Shown: in pieces, positions 44,179-55,885 of the stretch
Numbering within the stretch: the first letter of the stretch is position 1
Layout: each line of letters begins with the position of its first letter
Assembly (NCBI RefSeq): GCF_023159225.1
Contig: NC_063181.1
Coordinates: 13,289,606-13,353,605 of the forward strand
DNA from: Perognathus longimembris pacificus
Taxonomy: Eukaryota > Chordata > Mammalia > Rodentia > Heteromyidae
Length of the DNA: 64,000 nt
Direction of reading: 5' to 3'
The notes under the pieces: generated by a model
Told to the model about the DNA's origin: nothing
The model's database searches: none
The model's input: only the letters and a program-made list of their open reading frames with translations
Translations under genes and position numbers: made by a program

Positions 44179-45066
44179 CTTGGGCTCCTTGGCACAGGAC
44201 CGAACTTCCTTAACAAAGACCCAGAAAGGCTACAAATCAAAGAAAGGATGGACAAATGGGACTGCATCAAACTGCAGAGCTTCTGCAGGGCAAAGGACAT
44301 AGCTCAAAAGATAAACAAAAAGCCCACAGATTGGGAAAAGATCTTTACAGGCCATACAATGGACAAAGGCCTCATATCTAAAATACATGCAGAACTAAAA
44401 AATTACATTCCTCCAAAACAAAACCACAAAGAACGAATAGCTCCCTCAAAAAGTGGGCTAAAGACTTAAAAAGAGACTTCTCTGATGAGGAAATGAGAAT
44501 GGCCAAGAGACATATGAAAAAGTGCTCTACATCACTGGCCATAAAAGAAATGCAAATCAAAACAACATTGAGATTCCATCTCACCCCAGTAAGAATGTTC
44601 TATATCAAGAAAACTAACATGACAAATGTTGGAGGGGATGTGGCCAAAAGGGTACGCTACTTCATTGTTGGTGGGAATGTAAACTGGTTCAGCCACTCTG
44701 GAAAGCAGTATGGAGATTCCTCAGAAGGCTAAGCATAGAACTCCCCTATGACCCAGCAGCCCCACTTTCGGGTATCTACCAAAAGACCACAAACAAGAAC
44801 ACACTAAAGCTACCAGCACAACAATGTTCATCGCAGAACAATTTGTCATAGCTAGAATTTGGAGCCAACCCAGATGCCCCTCAGTAGACGAATGGATCAG
44901 GAAAATGTGGTACATACACACAATGGAATTTTATGCCTCTATCAGAAAGAATGACATTGCCCCATTTGTAAGGAAATGGAAGGACTTGGAAAAAATTATA
45001 CTAAGTGAAGTGAGCCAGACCCAAAGAAACATGGACTCTATGGTCTCCCGCATAGGGAATAATTAG
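44179..45066 (+). pseudogene. L1 ORF2 C-terminal remnant (reverse-transcriptase tail and Cys-rich end)
   Basis: In intact L1s the ORF2 protein is the endonuclease/reverse transcriptase that copies L1 RNA at the nicked target. Only the region after the reverse-transcriptase core is present here. The first frame (to about 44469) holds the part preceding 'MQIKTT'; a second frame (44493-44732) carries it on; a third (44824-45066) holds the terminal FVIARIWSQPRCPS ... KIILSEVSQTQRN. At least two frameshifts separate them. There is no start codon belonging to the element, because reverse transcription stopped early. Confidence 0.85.
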
Positions 45067-45564
45067 CACAGGTTTAGGTAAGTCACAGCAGAGCATCAGA
45101 AGAGCCCAATAGCTATACCCTTATGAACACAAAAGATGATGCTAAGGGAAATGAACTCCATGTTATGGAAACGACTCTTAGTTGTAATTACTTTCAACTT
45201 GAGATGTGAAACCATAGCTTCTATTGTTGATGATCCTCTTGTATCCCCTTTCTGTGGTTGTAACTGCACTATATCTGTATCTTATCTATACATTGGAAAC
45301 CGTGTATACAGGTATTAGAACTAGGAAACTGAAAGGGAATACCAAAATCGAGAGACACAGGGTAAAAAAGACAAACGATTACAAAAGCAATACTTGCAAA
45401 ACTGTTTAGTGTAAATCTACTGAACAATTCATGGGAGGACAGGAAAAGGGGGAAGAGAGGGAGGAATGAGGGAGGAGGTACAAACAGTACAAGAAATATA
45501 TACAATGCCTAAGATATGAAACTGTATCCACTCTGTATATCAGTGTGACAATAAAAATTTAAAA
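44179..45564 (+). mobile_element. 5'-truncated L1, 1.4 kb, with perfect 20-bp target-site duplication
   Basis: Holds the last part of ORF2 and the complete 3'UTR. Decayed ORF2 occupies about 44179-45066 in three frames. Recognisable words are [33 protein letters not shown] and PRCPSVDEWIRKMWYIHTME, ending at a stop near 45066. The 3'UTR has ggaataattagcacaggttt, aataccaaaatcgagagaca, a purine/G-rich tract (about 45430-45480) and a short A tail. A 20-bp repeat lies at 44159-44178 and 45565-45584, with CATTT|AAGAAT at the nick. Frameshifts near 44470 and 44750 show it is not coding now. Confidence 0.95.
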
Positions 45565-45584
45565 AAGAATAATGAGTGTTTCTT

Positions 45585-46049
45585 GTCTTATTATAAATCA
45601 GAACTTTGAAAATCAAAATCTTTATAAACATAAATATAGAGGACCTGGTAATTGTTCACTACAGTTTAAGGAAATTGTGAAAAATATTCTTTACTTTTAA
45701 GGAGAAAGGTTGCAGCAATACATTCGGGCAAAATAAAGTGAATGACGTAAGAATGCTAGTGTATTTAAAATAATAACAGCAAAACTGTACTTTGTGAGTA
45801 TGGATAAAGGCTAAACTGAGTAGTAAATTAACACAAGAGAGAAATTAGGAAAATTCCAGAAGATACATGCAATAGCATGAAGAATAATGAATTTTCTTTT
45901 TAATATACTTGATTGTAAATACATCTTGCAAACACTAGGGCAACTAGTTTAAAAATTTTTTTAAAGTACAATCAAGAAAATGGGAAAGGAGAGAACTCTT
46001 AAAAAGTAGGATCAAATGAAACCAAATAAGGCAGAAAAATAGTAGCATC
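45585..46049. other. Unassigned AT-rich sequence
   Basis: May contain the 5' part of the old L1 that follows; no clear landmark. Confidence 0.5.
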
Positions 46050-46510
46050 CAAAAACTTAAAAAAAATGGCAGGAGATACATAACACTAACAAATATAATA
46101 GATGATACTGTAGTGATATCATTAATAGCATTTAACATAGATGTCCTAAATAAAACAATACTCTGATGTCAGAATGGGTGAAAAAGACTTAACTTTATGA
46201 ATAAAAAATCACTCTACATGAAGACACAGATTAAATGATAGAGGAAGATATACAATGATGCAATTATTAAAGCAGATACATTAATTTCAGACAAACCTGC
46301 CTTTAACTTGCTTTTGGGACATGGAAAACTGTTATGATAAAGGGGCCAATTCTGTAATAAAGGCATAAATACTTATCAATATGCAAGTAAATAATCACAT
46401 ACTGTCAACACCCATGATGCAAATACTGATTTAAAATCCTAAGGAAACCTAGACAAACAAGTTATTCTAGTTACAGAAAGTTACAGATCCCTTCAACAAC
46501 AACAACAACA
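46050..46510 (+). repeat. Probable ancient L1 ORF2 endonuclease-region fragment
   Basis: The sequence follows, with many indels, the first third of L1 ORF2. Seen are acattaatttcagacaaacc (a 'LISDK'-type word), aaaggggccaattctgtaat, caacacccatgatgcaaata and a few flanking words in the expected order. No frame stays open. It ends at the AAC repeat. Confidence 0.5.
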
Positions 46511-46521
46511 ACAGCAATAAT
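46493..46521. repeat. (CAA)n microsatellite
   Basis: About seven CAA units followed by CAG and AAT variants. Confidence 0.85.
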
Positions 46522-46959
46522 AATGAAGCAGCAGCCAGAAAATTAGAAAAGACCTCAGTGAACTGAAAAGCACAAGCAAATACTACATCAAATTGATGGT
46601 TAAAAATCCTTCGCCCAACCACAGCAGATGTGGTCTGGATTTGATATACTCACAGAGCATCACTGATTGAAAGATTGGTCTTATACCTGTGTTCAGAAGT
46701 GATGGGAACCCGAGAGTTCTAAACATATTCCACAAACTTGTTTGTTGGTAAATTCATATCTGAATAGACCGATAGGAAGCCTAGTAGGGTCTTGAAGATT
46801 GTAGGTCATTGTGCTCTGTGTTTGAAGAATATGTGACCTTTCAGTTATCTTTCCAGCTTCCTATGAATTAAGTCCATGTGCCCTTATTCCCTTCCCACTC
46901 TGCGGTAGTCTGTCTTACCACAGTCCCAGAAAACACAGCCTGCTTACCATGGACTGAGA
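46522..46959. other. Unassigned sequence
   Basis: No feature recognised. Confidence 0.5.
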
Positions 46960-47170
46960 AACTTATTTTTACATCTTTATACATGAAAGACATAGTTTAT
47001 ATGTTTTACAAATACCAAATTCCTGGTAATCACTGACTTTTTAATGGTTCCATAATCTTTTCTTTTTCATAATGTCACACAGTTGTCATCATGTGATATG
47101 ATTTGGTTTCTCTCACTGAGAAAACTCTTTCATATCATTTTGTAGAGAGGATGCTTTGTAGATGGTCAAA
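46960..47170 (-). repeat. Possible ancient L1 3'UTR/ORF2 fragment, minus
   Basis: ccaaattcctggtaatcact, catgtgatatgatttggttt and ctctcactgagaaaactctt resemble the minus strand of an old L1 3' region. A T run at 47204-47224 follows. Weak. Confidence 0.35.
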
Positions 47171-47203
47171 ATGCCGTTTTCCTGGGTTTTCTCTCTGGAC
47201 TTG

Positions 47204-49352
47204 TTTTTTTTTTTTTTTTTTTTTGTTAACATAGGAGTGGAATTTGCCCATTTAGTAATACCAACTGAGCGTGTCTCACGCTACGAATCTTAGCAGGCAC
47301 TAAGGATTTGATATTCCATTTGGGGTGTAGGTTGACATGGGGAAAGTGACAAACTGTGTTAGGGCCTGCAGTGGCCTCGGGTTGTAGCATCACCCCCCAC
47401 CCCCATGTTGTTAGGTCCGAATCAACAGAACACTACCACGATTTAGCAGACAACAATGTTTGCTTTTGTTCTTTCTGGATCTGTATTTCCCTTACGGATT
47501 GTTAATGGAGAGTACTTGAGTCCCGGATTTTCTAGGCAGATGAAGACATAAGTATTCATTCCCAGCTGGGACCATGTAAACCGATATTTGATCAAGCCAC
47601 AGACCAAGGACAAAGCCATTATCCAATGAATGTTTTGTTAGGTTTTTGTGTTTAGAATGGTGTCTGTAAGAGAAATTGTCCTGTCTTCCTCATGTAGCAC
47701 TCAGAGGATTAGAATTCTCCCAAAGACAGATCTATTCTGCAATAGTATTTGCAAACTAGTGCTAAAAATAAAACTAACTAGCAAACATTGACAGTAATAG
47801 CCCAGAAAAATTAGAGGATTTCAGTGATTCCAACATTCCTTGTTAAATATTTAAAATGCAGTTTTGATAATAAATTCTTCAAATCAAAGTGAGCAGTGGG
47901 TTCCCAGCTTCGGTTTTATTTTGAGTCTTGCATTATTAAAACCATGTACTCTCTGTGAGGAGACAACGCTCTTGGAATAGGAAGGACTTTGCTACACTTT
48001 TGTGATACTATCATTTTAATAGACTGCCTTTCTAGCTAAACTCCAGGACCTCCAATTATGTGAGTTTTATAAAACTTAGTTTAAAAATAATTGTTACCTA
48101 ATTAACTGTGCATAAAAGCACAAAGGGGGAAAGAAAATGCATTTGTGGTGGCTACATAACTAGAAAGAACACATTTATCTGTCAATTACTATTATCTAGA
48201 GCTCTATCAGAAATGGGGAAATAGATTCCCATCCAATCAATGTTTTCCTGAGTTCAACTTGTTTATTTGAATTTACATTAGGGTTCTGATAAGAACAATA
48301 GCCTGAAACTCTAAAAATTCCATTACAAAACTAGAGTGGTAATGCAGTTTATTAAGAGGTCAAGAGCTTGTGCTTTAGTTTGAAGTATTTTTTTCCCTTC
48401 ATAAAATCTGTGGCTGTTTATTATGGAGTTTTAGATGGAATATTCTTAATGAGGCCTTTTTGAGCTATAAACTGTAGTTTATTCAGAGTCATGGAACTCA
48501 TGGAAAAGGAATGAGGATCAACTTTGATTTATTTTTTTTTAAATGACATGCTCCATATGAAAAAGGAAGAGAATTGCATGCTACCATCTGGGATTTAGGA
48601 GAGAATCTGGCCTGATTAGATGCCTAATATCTGATTTATGAAACCACTAAAGATGGAAGATAGAAAGGTCTGCTTCTTTTCTTTACATCTTCAATTTATT
48701 GACCTCGTCTTATTTTTATCTGGATCCAATCATATAATGATCAATATGATGAAATTGTCAGATCTGGATAAATAATAAAGAATTAGTGTGCCAAGATTTG
48801 ATCAAGGATTGGGCAGTCAGATTTTCCATGGAAACAGATTGATTTGAGTCTTTTGTTGGCCACACAATATGTCTTAAGGAATTGAATGTTTAATCTTTTA
48901 ATCTATATGTCCTGTCATAGATTATAGAAAGGAGCAGGTGTCTAGGGAAAGCAAGTACAAGCTGGTAGGTATGGAAGTATGACTCGACCTGTCCCTATCT
49001 ATGTAACTCCTACATGGTGCATCTAATTATCTTAAACAATCTCTCTAGGCATTAACACTGCTGGAGTAACTTAATCTAAATTTACCATTGTTATGATTCC
49101 ATTAAGCATTTAGTGTTCCATCACTGAGATAGATGAAATAATGCAACAATATTTTCATTGGTGTCCTTCTGTCCCCTTTTCCCTAATTTCACATTTATCA
49201 AAAATGAGTATTATGTTAGAAATTTTCATTTGGTAGAAATCAAGAACTTTACAGCATGTCTGGTATTCCCTGCAGCTCAGTCAACTTTTATGAGTGAGTG
49301 ATACAAAGAGGTAGAAAGATGAGTAGACATTTTGACTTTTGTCTTATCCCCA
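47204..49352. other. Unique sequence with possible conserved non-coding blocks
   Basis: A 21-base T run at 47204-47224, then about 2 kb with no recognised repeat. The 47850-48850 part has mixed composition and homeodomain/TCF-like words (atcaactttgatttatt, cctgattagatgcctaata, ttgatcaaggattgggcag). Regulatory function is speculation without alignment. Confidence 0.4.
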
Positions 49353-49510
49353 TGAGACACTAATCTCCAATTAACCACTCATAAAGCAAAAGTAGCATTT
49401 TGGCTCAAAGTGGTAGAGTGCTAGCCTTGAGCCAAAAGATCTCAGGGACAGTGCCTAGGCCCGGAGATCAAGCCCCATGATCAACAAAAAAGAAGAAAAG
49501 AAAAGAAAAT
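49353..49510 (+). mobile_element. Truncated B1/Geo dimer: Geo-like right monomer
   Basis: Starts with the last part of the left monomer (gagacactaatctccaatta), then the Geo-like half (gtagcattttggctcaaagt, ggtagagtgctagccttgag, tctcagggacagtgcctagg, agatcaagcccc) and an A/AG-rich tail. 5'-truncated and moderately preserved. Confidence 0.75.
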
Positions 49511-51624
49511 TATTCATAATGCCAGGAATGTCCAAGAAAGAAGTGTCATCATCTAAGGAAACGCAGTTACAGAATAAACATACTCAGTGGTCTGCCTGAA
49601 GTGACTCTAGAAATCATTTCTTTCTGTCTGTATCCGTAAATCAAAATAAACCAAATGTAGACATATTAAAAAAAATTGAAACTTGAGATGTTATCAAGGA
49701 AAGCTAAATAGACTGGTTGATACTACATTAAAACATTTGATAACCTTTTCAACTTCCAAAGCCAGATATCCACATTATATCTTTAAATATCCCTGGCTGA
49801 GCTACTACCAAGTACACATTTGAACCCAGAGAGGTTGAACACACAATTGCTCCCCTTATAGGCAGTAAGAGCTGCATCAAAATCAGTAGGACATTATATC
49901 ACAGCACTAAGTGAAGGACAAACCCAGCCAGGGATTCAGCTACAACAAAAAGGAAAGAATTTGTTGACACAGTTATGTTTGATTCTGAAAGTAATGACTT
50001 TCAAACTGAGCAGAATATAATACCTCACCCATGTGTTTTTGTGTTTTTAAAGGCATAAAAATTTATAAGGATTCCATGCCATTCTTAGTCACAAAGAGAA
50101 AAGTATAAACTATTTGGTTAGAAAGAAATATGATTTTAAAATATAGCTACTAACCTCAAAGTACATAAAAATAATACCATGGAAAGACTAATTAAACAAT
50201 TAACAAAGATTCTTGTTTTAATTTTCCCACAGTTTTTGGTTCATACTAAGCAGAAAACTGTTATCAGTATGTTCATTACTATGTAAATTTTATATATAAA
50301 GCTGTTTTGTCTCCAGTTAAGATTTGTCTGTGCAATTATAGTACATATTTTGGAAAACTGTGCATAAATAATTTAATGTTGAGGTTTTTACTAGTACATG
50401 TCTTCTGTGACAAAAGTGAATGTGTATACATATATACACACTTTCAGGTATTTGTGTATTATGCATACATAAACACATTCTACATACACAGTTGTATTGC
50501 CGCATTTGTATATAAATACATTATATGTACACATAGGTATACACATATATATTCATACAGAAAGAAACAGCGCTTGTACAGGCTCACATTTTAGCTTTGG
50601 TGGAAAAGAAAAGCTAAATCTTTCTTACTAAGTAGCCGTTTATAGAACTTTGGTTTCAATCAAGGATAAAGAAAAGAAATAGAGCAAAGCTGAGGGAATA
50701 AGAGAGCTCTCATTTTCGTTACCTCAAATTCCCAAACACTTGGGCAAAGATGAAAACAAGTTTCCTGCTGCTGCTATTATCTGTGATAGCAAACCCTCTC
50801 CTCCTCACAATAAGAGCCCAGAAGGATAATCTGTCCTACTGAGGCAGATGAAATAACAAATGGACAAGAGGAGAATTTCAGCATAAGAGAAAAAAAAAAC
50901 CACCCCAAACCCCAAACTATAGATGGGCTGGACAATCACAGACAACAAAGACCAAATAAACCCTGAATTTTGTTGTTTGTATTTGTTCCAACTTTGCCAG
51001 TTCTTTCTCTATTTCCTTTGAGTTCCCAGAGAGATGAGACATTCACACAAAAATGAATCTTTTCTAAGCCACAGAGAAACAAAACAGATATGAAAACAAA
51101 GCGACCAAAAGAAGAGAGAATTTAATTTAAACTTGTGATGACGGGAAGCCAAAGAAAATCTCTTTTCTTCTGCTTGTTTGATTACTTGGAGTGGCAGTAA
51201 TTTCACTAAATGTACTTTTCTTCTGATGGCTCTTAGGAAATGGCCTTGTACTTAATGTTCTATTCCAAGCTTTGAATAATAAAATTTTATAGAACAAAAA
51301 GAAAGAAAATGTTAAGGAGAGCGAAGAGATTTTTTTACAGGGAAACTATCATTTTCTTTTGCTGGATTTTTAAAATTAAAAATTGTATATATTTTTCAGA
51401 ACTTTTCTTAGGTGCACAGAACTTTGAAAAGAGTATTAATATGGTATTCACAGGAAATAATTACCCAGAAAACAGGCAACTATAGATATATTTATATCTG
51501 TGACCTGAGAGACACATTTCTATTGTTTTTCACTATATCAAATTTGTACTTGCTGTCAACAGCATAAAACTATAATTACAATTAATGTGTACTTGAATAT
51601 AAGTCTGAGAGTCCCTGATATTCA
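49511..51624. other. Unassigned AT-rich sequence with CA/TA low complexity
   Basis: TA/CA-rich stretch at 50425-50560 explains the frames there. The 65-codon minus frame at 51009-51206 is unremarkable. No confident repeats elsewhere. Confidence 0.5.
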
Positions 51625-51995
51625 TTGTTGTGGTTGGGATCTCATGTGTTCCTTAAATGTTGTTACATTGAAGCCATGCTCAACTACATGACATCACTGT
51701 GGATGGAAGAGCCTTTAATAAGTAGATCCTGATGGGAGGAAGTTAGGTAATTGGGAAATGTGCCCTTGAGTTGGATGCCAGAATGTCCATCAACCTCCTT
51801 CTCTCTTTGCTTTCTGGATGGCATGAGGTGAGCAATTCCCTATCAGCACTTCCTCCTATTGCCATACACATGCTGGATCCATGGATTGAAACCACTGCAA
51901 ATGTGAATAGAAAAACTCATTCCTCCTTACAGGTAGTTAATTATCCCAGGCGCACTTGATGATGGTAATGGAAAGCTGACTATCACACTGATGAT
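51625..51995 (+). mobile_element. Degraded MaLR-like solo LTR, plus
   Basis: The segment follows the general order of mammalian MaLR LTRs. It has a ggttgggatctcatgtgttc start region, a gaggaagttaggtaattggg block, tctctttgctttctggatgg with catgaggtgagcaattccc, an atggattgaaacc segment, and an end near gtaatggaaagctgactatc. No internal retroviral sequence or partner LTR is visible. It is old and the family level is uncertain. Confidence 0.5.
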
Positions 51996-52873
51996 TTTCT
52001 CCTGAGGATTATTAACAACTGGGCTTTCTTGACCTGATAGGCACCAGTAAATCCATGGTACTCAGTAGAGCACATTTTCAGGCTGTAATTTTCCAATTTA
52101 TTTTATGCTATGTTGAGGAAAATCAGCTGATGGCATTACACTCAGTGTTAGGATTTCCCATTCTTCTTTTCACAAAAGAAAGCCAATCAAAGTCTTATAA
52201 AAACCATTCCTTCCACTTGGGATACTTTCCTGCTTTTCAGTACACTTCTTCCCTGGAATATTTCTTATTTTTCTTCTGGAGACAGTTTCAAAGCTCCCAC
52301 TTCCACAAATTCTTCTACAATTGTGAGTCTGAAATAGGTATTTCTGCCATGTATCTACCCAGTACTATATGTTTTTTGTATCTGCGTTGCCATGTGTTGT
52401 CCATCAGATAATCCATTCCACATACGGCAGAAATGATGTCAATATTACTGAGTTAGTAAAGGAAAGAGTAAACCCAGAACACCTCAAGAAACCGACAATG
52501 CAAATATGAAGGAAATAACGGAGTTAAAGTGGTTCAAGGAATGTTATAAGCAAGGTCTATACCATTTCTAGCCTCAAAATGATTTCAAAGTGAAGTTCTG
52601 GCTTATTACAAACTTAGAGATGAAGTTTTATTTTTTGTTGAATATCAACAAAGAAGAAAGATTGGCTGATATTTTTCACCTGTCGTTACTAAGTGGAAAC
52701 CTCTGAAAAATAAGCCAAGAAACAGAAGCTACAATAACAAAAAGAGTCACACAACAAGAACAATCAGACTCACATAAATTAAACCTAAATCTTCAAAGAA
52801 AGTGATTATAAAATACCTGCATGTTTAACAAAGGAAGTTTGGAATTCATTACATATACTTAATGAGTGACTTT
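51996..52873. other. Unassigned sequence with a 118-codon plus frame
   Basis: The frame at 52055-52411 is rich in Phe, Ser and His, as is common in random AT-rich translation. It has no recognisable motif or signal peptide. Not called as a gene. Confidence 0.5.
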
Positions 52874-52885
52874 CTACTTTCCTAC

Positions 52886-53152
52886 CTGATGTACAACAGC
52901 TGAAAGTATAGATGCTAATGGAAAACTGGTAATTCTTTGGATCTTGATTTTGTCCCTCATGATTTTGTCATAAATAACTTCTGCCTTTCCTACATAATTA
53001 ACAAAGGTAATTTTTAAGATTGAAAATCTGTCTCCATTCAATTTAAGGCTAATCCAGAAATATCTGGCAGCAACAAAATATGTAGAGCTGAGGTTTATAC
53101 TAAAGGAACATAGTGGGGCTATCATATTCTCAAACTTCTTGTGTTTGGACAT
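52886..53152 (-). CDS. Candidate coding exon of unknown gene (weak)
   Basis: A minus-strand open frame begins MSKHKKFENMIAPL and runs 89 codons to ...AVVHQ. There the genomic sequence reads CAG|GTAGGAAAG, a good splice-donor match (intron would start at 52885). Unspliced, the frame closes four codons later at 52874. The ATG has A at -3, and an in-frame stop lies 8 codons upstream. About 40-70 bases upstream on the same strand is a pyrimidine-rich tract ending tctcaaag, a possible acceptor for a first coding exon. The translation is not repeat-like or low-complexity, but I recognise no domain. No neighbouring exon is found. It could be a lost gene's relic or chance. Confidence 0.22.
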
Positions 53153-54607
53153 TCTGCTTTCAGCACCTCACACCGACTTTAGTGACAGCTTTGAGAAGAA
53201 GCAGAAAAATGAAGCAAATAGCTCTCAGGCTCATATAACATGCACTTCACCTGCTCAGAGCATAAAAGTGAAGTGATATGATTTACTCTAAAAAGTGCTG
53301 GGGTTGGCCAGGATAATAGAAATAATTGATGCTTATATCAATCCTGGGTTGGAGAACTGTACTATTGTTTTAAGTTTGTGATAATAAACTCTAAATAATG
53401 CCTTTTTTCCTGCGATAAACAGATGATAGAATCTACCACCATTTCCTCACTACCAAACCATCCAAAATTAACAGCATATATTGTTACTATCATTATTCCT
53501 ATCCATAATGATGTGGAAATTCAGGTGTATGAAAGTCTAACCATTTGATACTTACAAAAGCTTTCACCAAGCCAACTTTTCATCCTTATAATATGAAAAC
53601 AAAATCTATGCTGCTTAAAATAACCTAAATGATGCATAATTGAGGCGATTTTTACAATGCAGCTTGTGCAGTGACAAGAGGAAGTGCAAGCCACTTTTAT
53701 TTTGATAGGAAATGGCTCAAAGGCGAAGATACAGTAGCCCTCGGAGACTTGCAATAACCCATAATGAGAGCACAGTCATCATATGAGAACCATAACAGAT
53801 GGTAGGCATGACTGCATCACTTAGACACAGCTTATAAAACAGATTTTAATATTTAGAATATATGGAGGAGGAGGCTCTTAGCCCAGGAGGCAATACTGAA
53901 AGTATTACAGCATTGAGAGATGAAATTTCTATTAATCTTTCCCTCTTCTTGTGTATGGCTGAAGCTGGAATCAGAATTCCTCAGCAATATGATCTTAGAG
54001 TTTAAAGTCTTTACCAAAAAGCCATATTTTTGTCCAATATTATAAGAACAGTATTTAGATAATAAGCAAAGGATATATTTATTGTTTGATTTCAATAAAA
54101 ATAAGTTAGAAAGTAATTAAGTGGATTCATAAATAGCAATAAATTTCTCTCTGTCCAACTTAAAAGGTTCTTGAAACATCTTCTTATAGTTCACTGAAGA
54201 GTATAAGTGTGATGAAATATTATAAAATGCCTTTTTTCTGAGTATATTGCTAGGCAACTGAGGCAGCAAGAGCCTGGGTTACAGGAAGAAAGCAAAATCC
54301 AAGATGAAATGAAAATCTGCGTATGTAACATCCACATTTATTTCCTTCATTTTTTTCCTCTGGAGCATTTGTTGATATCAGTTTAAGTTACAAAAACCGT
54401 GGCATAAACTTAAGTGTGTAAGTACCAATAAGGTAGAACTTAGACAATTTCCTAAGTAGAAAAGATAACTGGAAAAGTAATTGGACATTCTGTCCAGTTT
54501 GTTGTTAAGACATTTGTTGAATCTTAAATTGCTCTGGTCAAAAGAGGGAGAAAACCCAGTGGGAAATGATGGAAGAGACAAAACAAGAAGACTGCACTAA
54601 TGGACAA
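53153..54607. other. Unassigned, mostly unique sequence
   Basis: No confident repeats. The 53620-53780 part (atgatgcataattgaggcga, gcagcttgtgcagtgacaag) has a mixed composition that could be conserved. The minus frames at 53521-53754 and 53853-54095 have no recognisable features. Confidence 0.45.
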
Positions 54608-54668
54608 ATAGACAGACAGACAGAGACACACGCACACATGCACATGCGTGCATACACATACACATAGA
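54608..54668. repeat. CAGA / CACA compound simple repeat
   Basis: agacagacagacagagacac followed by acacgcacacatgcacatgc-type sequence. Confidence 0.85.
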
Positions 54669-55058
54669 GTTTAGGATATTTCAAGAGTACAGGAAGCATT
54701 CCAGATTACAATGAAAATTCCAGATGGACAAAATAACTGGTTATCCAAATCAAAATTTCAACTCTTCCTCATATTACTCTTCTGGTTTTGTAGACAGTTT
54801 GTCTTCCAGAAAATAATTAAATATCCTTGGAATAAAAAAATGTGATCTTAATTTTCTGAAATTCAGAAAGGTGACCAAGAAGAGCTGTAGAAGAAATCTG
54901 GTGTTAATAGAACAACATGTATTTTCTCATTTACACAGGTAAATGCATTTTGCAAATCTCATTATAATCTACACATAATGATTTTTGTGAAGCATATATG
55001 TTATACCTCCATACATTTGATTTTAATATCTTATAAATATATTTATTTTGATGGTTAT
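54669..55058. other. Unassigned AT-rich sequence
   Basis: No feature recognised. Confidence 0.55.
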
Positions 55059-55070
55059 AAATGACTGTCA

Positions 55071-55274
55071 GTGGGCTGGGGATATGGCCTAGTGGCAAGA
55101 GTGCTCGCCTCGTATACATGAAGCCCTGGGTTTGATTACCCAGCACCACATATACAGAAAATGGCCAGAAGTGGTGCTGTGGCTCAAGTGGCAGAGTGCT
55201 AGCCTTGAGCAAAAAGAAGCCAGGGACAGTGCTCAGGCCCTGAGTCCAAGGCCCAGGACTGGCCAAAAAAAAAA
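55071..55274 (+). mobile_element. IDL-Geo SINE, full length
   Basis: Begins gtgggctggggatatggcct with an altered B box (gggtttgattacc), Geo half of the older type, short poly-A. A perfect 12-bp repeat (aaatgactgtca) flanks it at 55059-55070 and 55275-55286. The 175-codon minus frame at 54931-55458, one of the longest in the window, is a reverse read through this SINE. Confidence 0.95.
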
Positions 55275-55286
55275 AAATGACTGTCA

Positions 55287-55739
55287 AATTGACTATGAGT
55301 GTATGTCTGGAGATTATTTGCATAGCCCTCTGATATGTGGGCAACCACTGAGGATAAATATTCTCCATGAATAGGGGTATCATCATCACAAAGATGGAGG
55401 GACTACATAAAATGAGAGGGGAAACGAAGAGGAAGGCAGGTAGTAGATGAAAACTCACAGGTTCCTAAGTATACTGCTGCTCTCATACTTGGACATAAGA
55501 CCTCAGCATCCTCAGCCTTCCACTAGGGATTCACATCAGGCACTCTAGGCACACTGGGCTGCAGTATGGGTCATCCTCCTTCTGAGATTGAAGATTTATG
55601 GATCGAGTTGTTACATGATTCTCAGGCTCTTTAGCATTCAGACAACCATGTGGGACCATTTAATCCTAAACTGTGTCTATGACTGAGAAATCTTCCTTGT
55701 GCTTATACCCTATTCATATTTACAATGTATTCTGCACAA
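55287..55739. other. Unassigned sequence
   Basis: No feature recognised. Confidence 0.5.
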
Positions 55740-55885
55740 ATTCATTTATATACATTATAATGTATTATTCAATAACATTACATGTAAATATAATACATGA
55801 ATTATATTATGCATGAGTTATAAAATATTTACATATATACACATATATATTACTTTATAATATATACATATAATTGATTTTGTTC
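55740..55885. repeat. AT-rich low-complexity region
   Basis: Dense tatata/aatata words and short inverted repeats such as attacatgtaaat. Confidence 0.75.

Noticed and set aside
47204..47224. Poly-T as the tail of a reversed processed pseudogene
   Set aside because: The sequence to the right, which would be the transcript's 3' end, shows no AATAAA complement at the right distance and no open frame or target repeat.
54931..55458. 175-codon minus-strand open frame
   Set aside because: Its centre is the reverse translation of the IDL-Geo SINE at 55071 (the SPGPWTQGLSTVPGF word appears wherever that SINE is read in reverse); the flanks are AT-rich chance extension.
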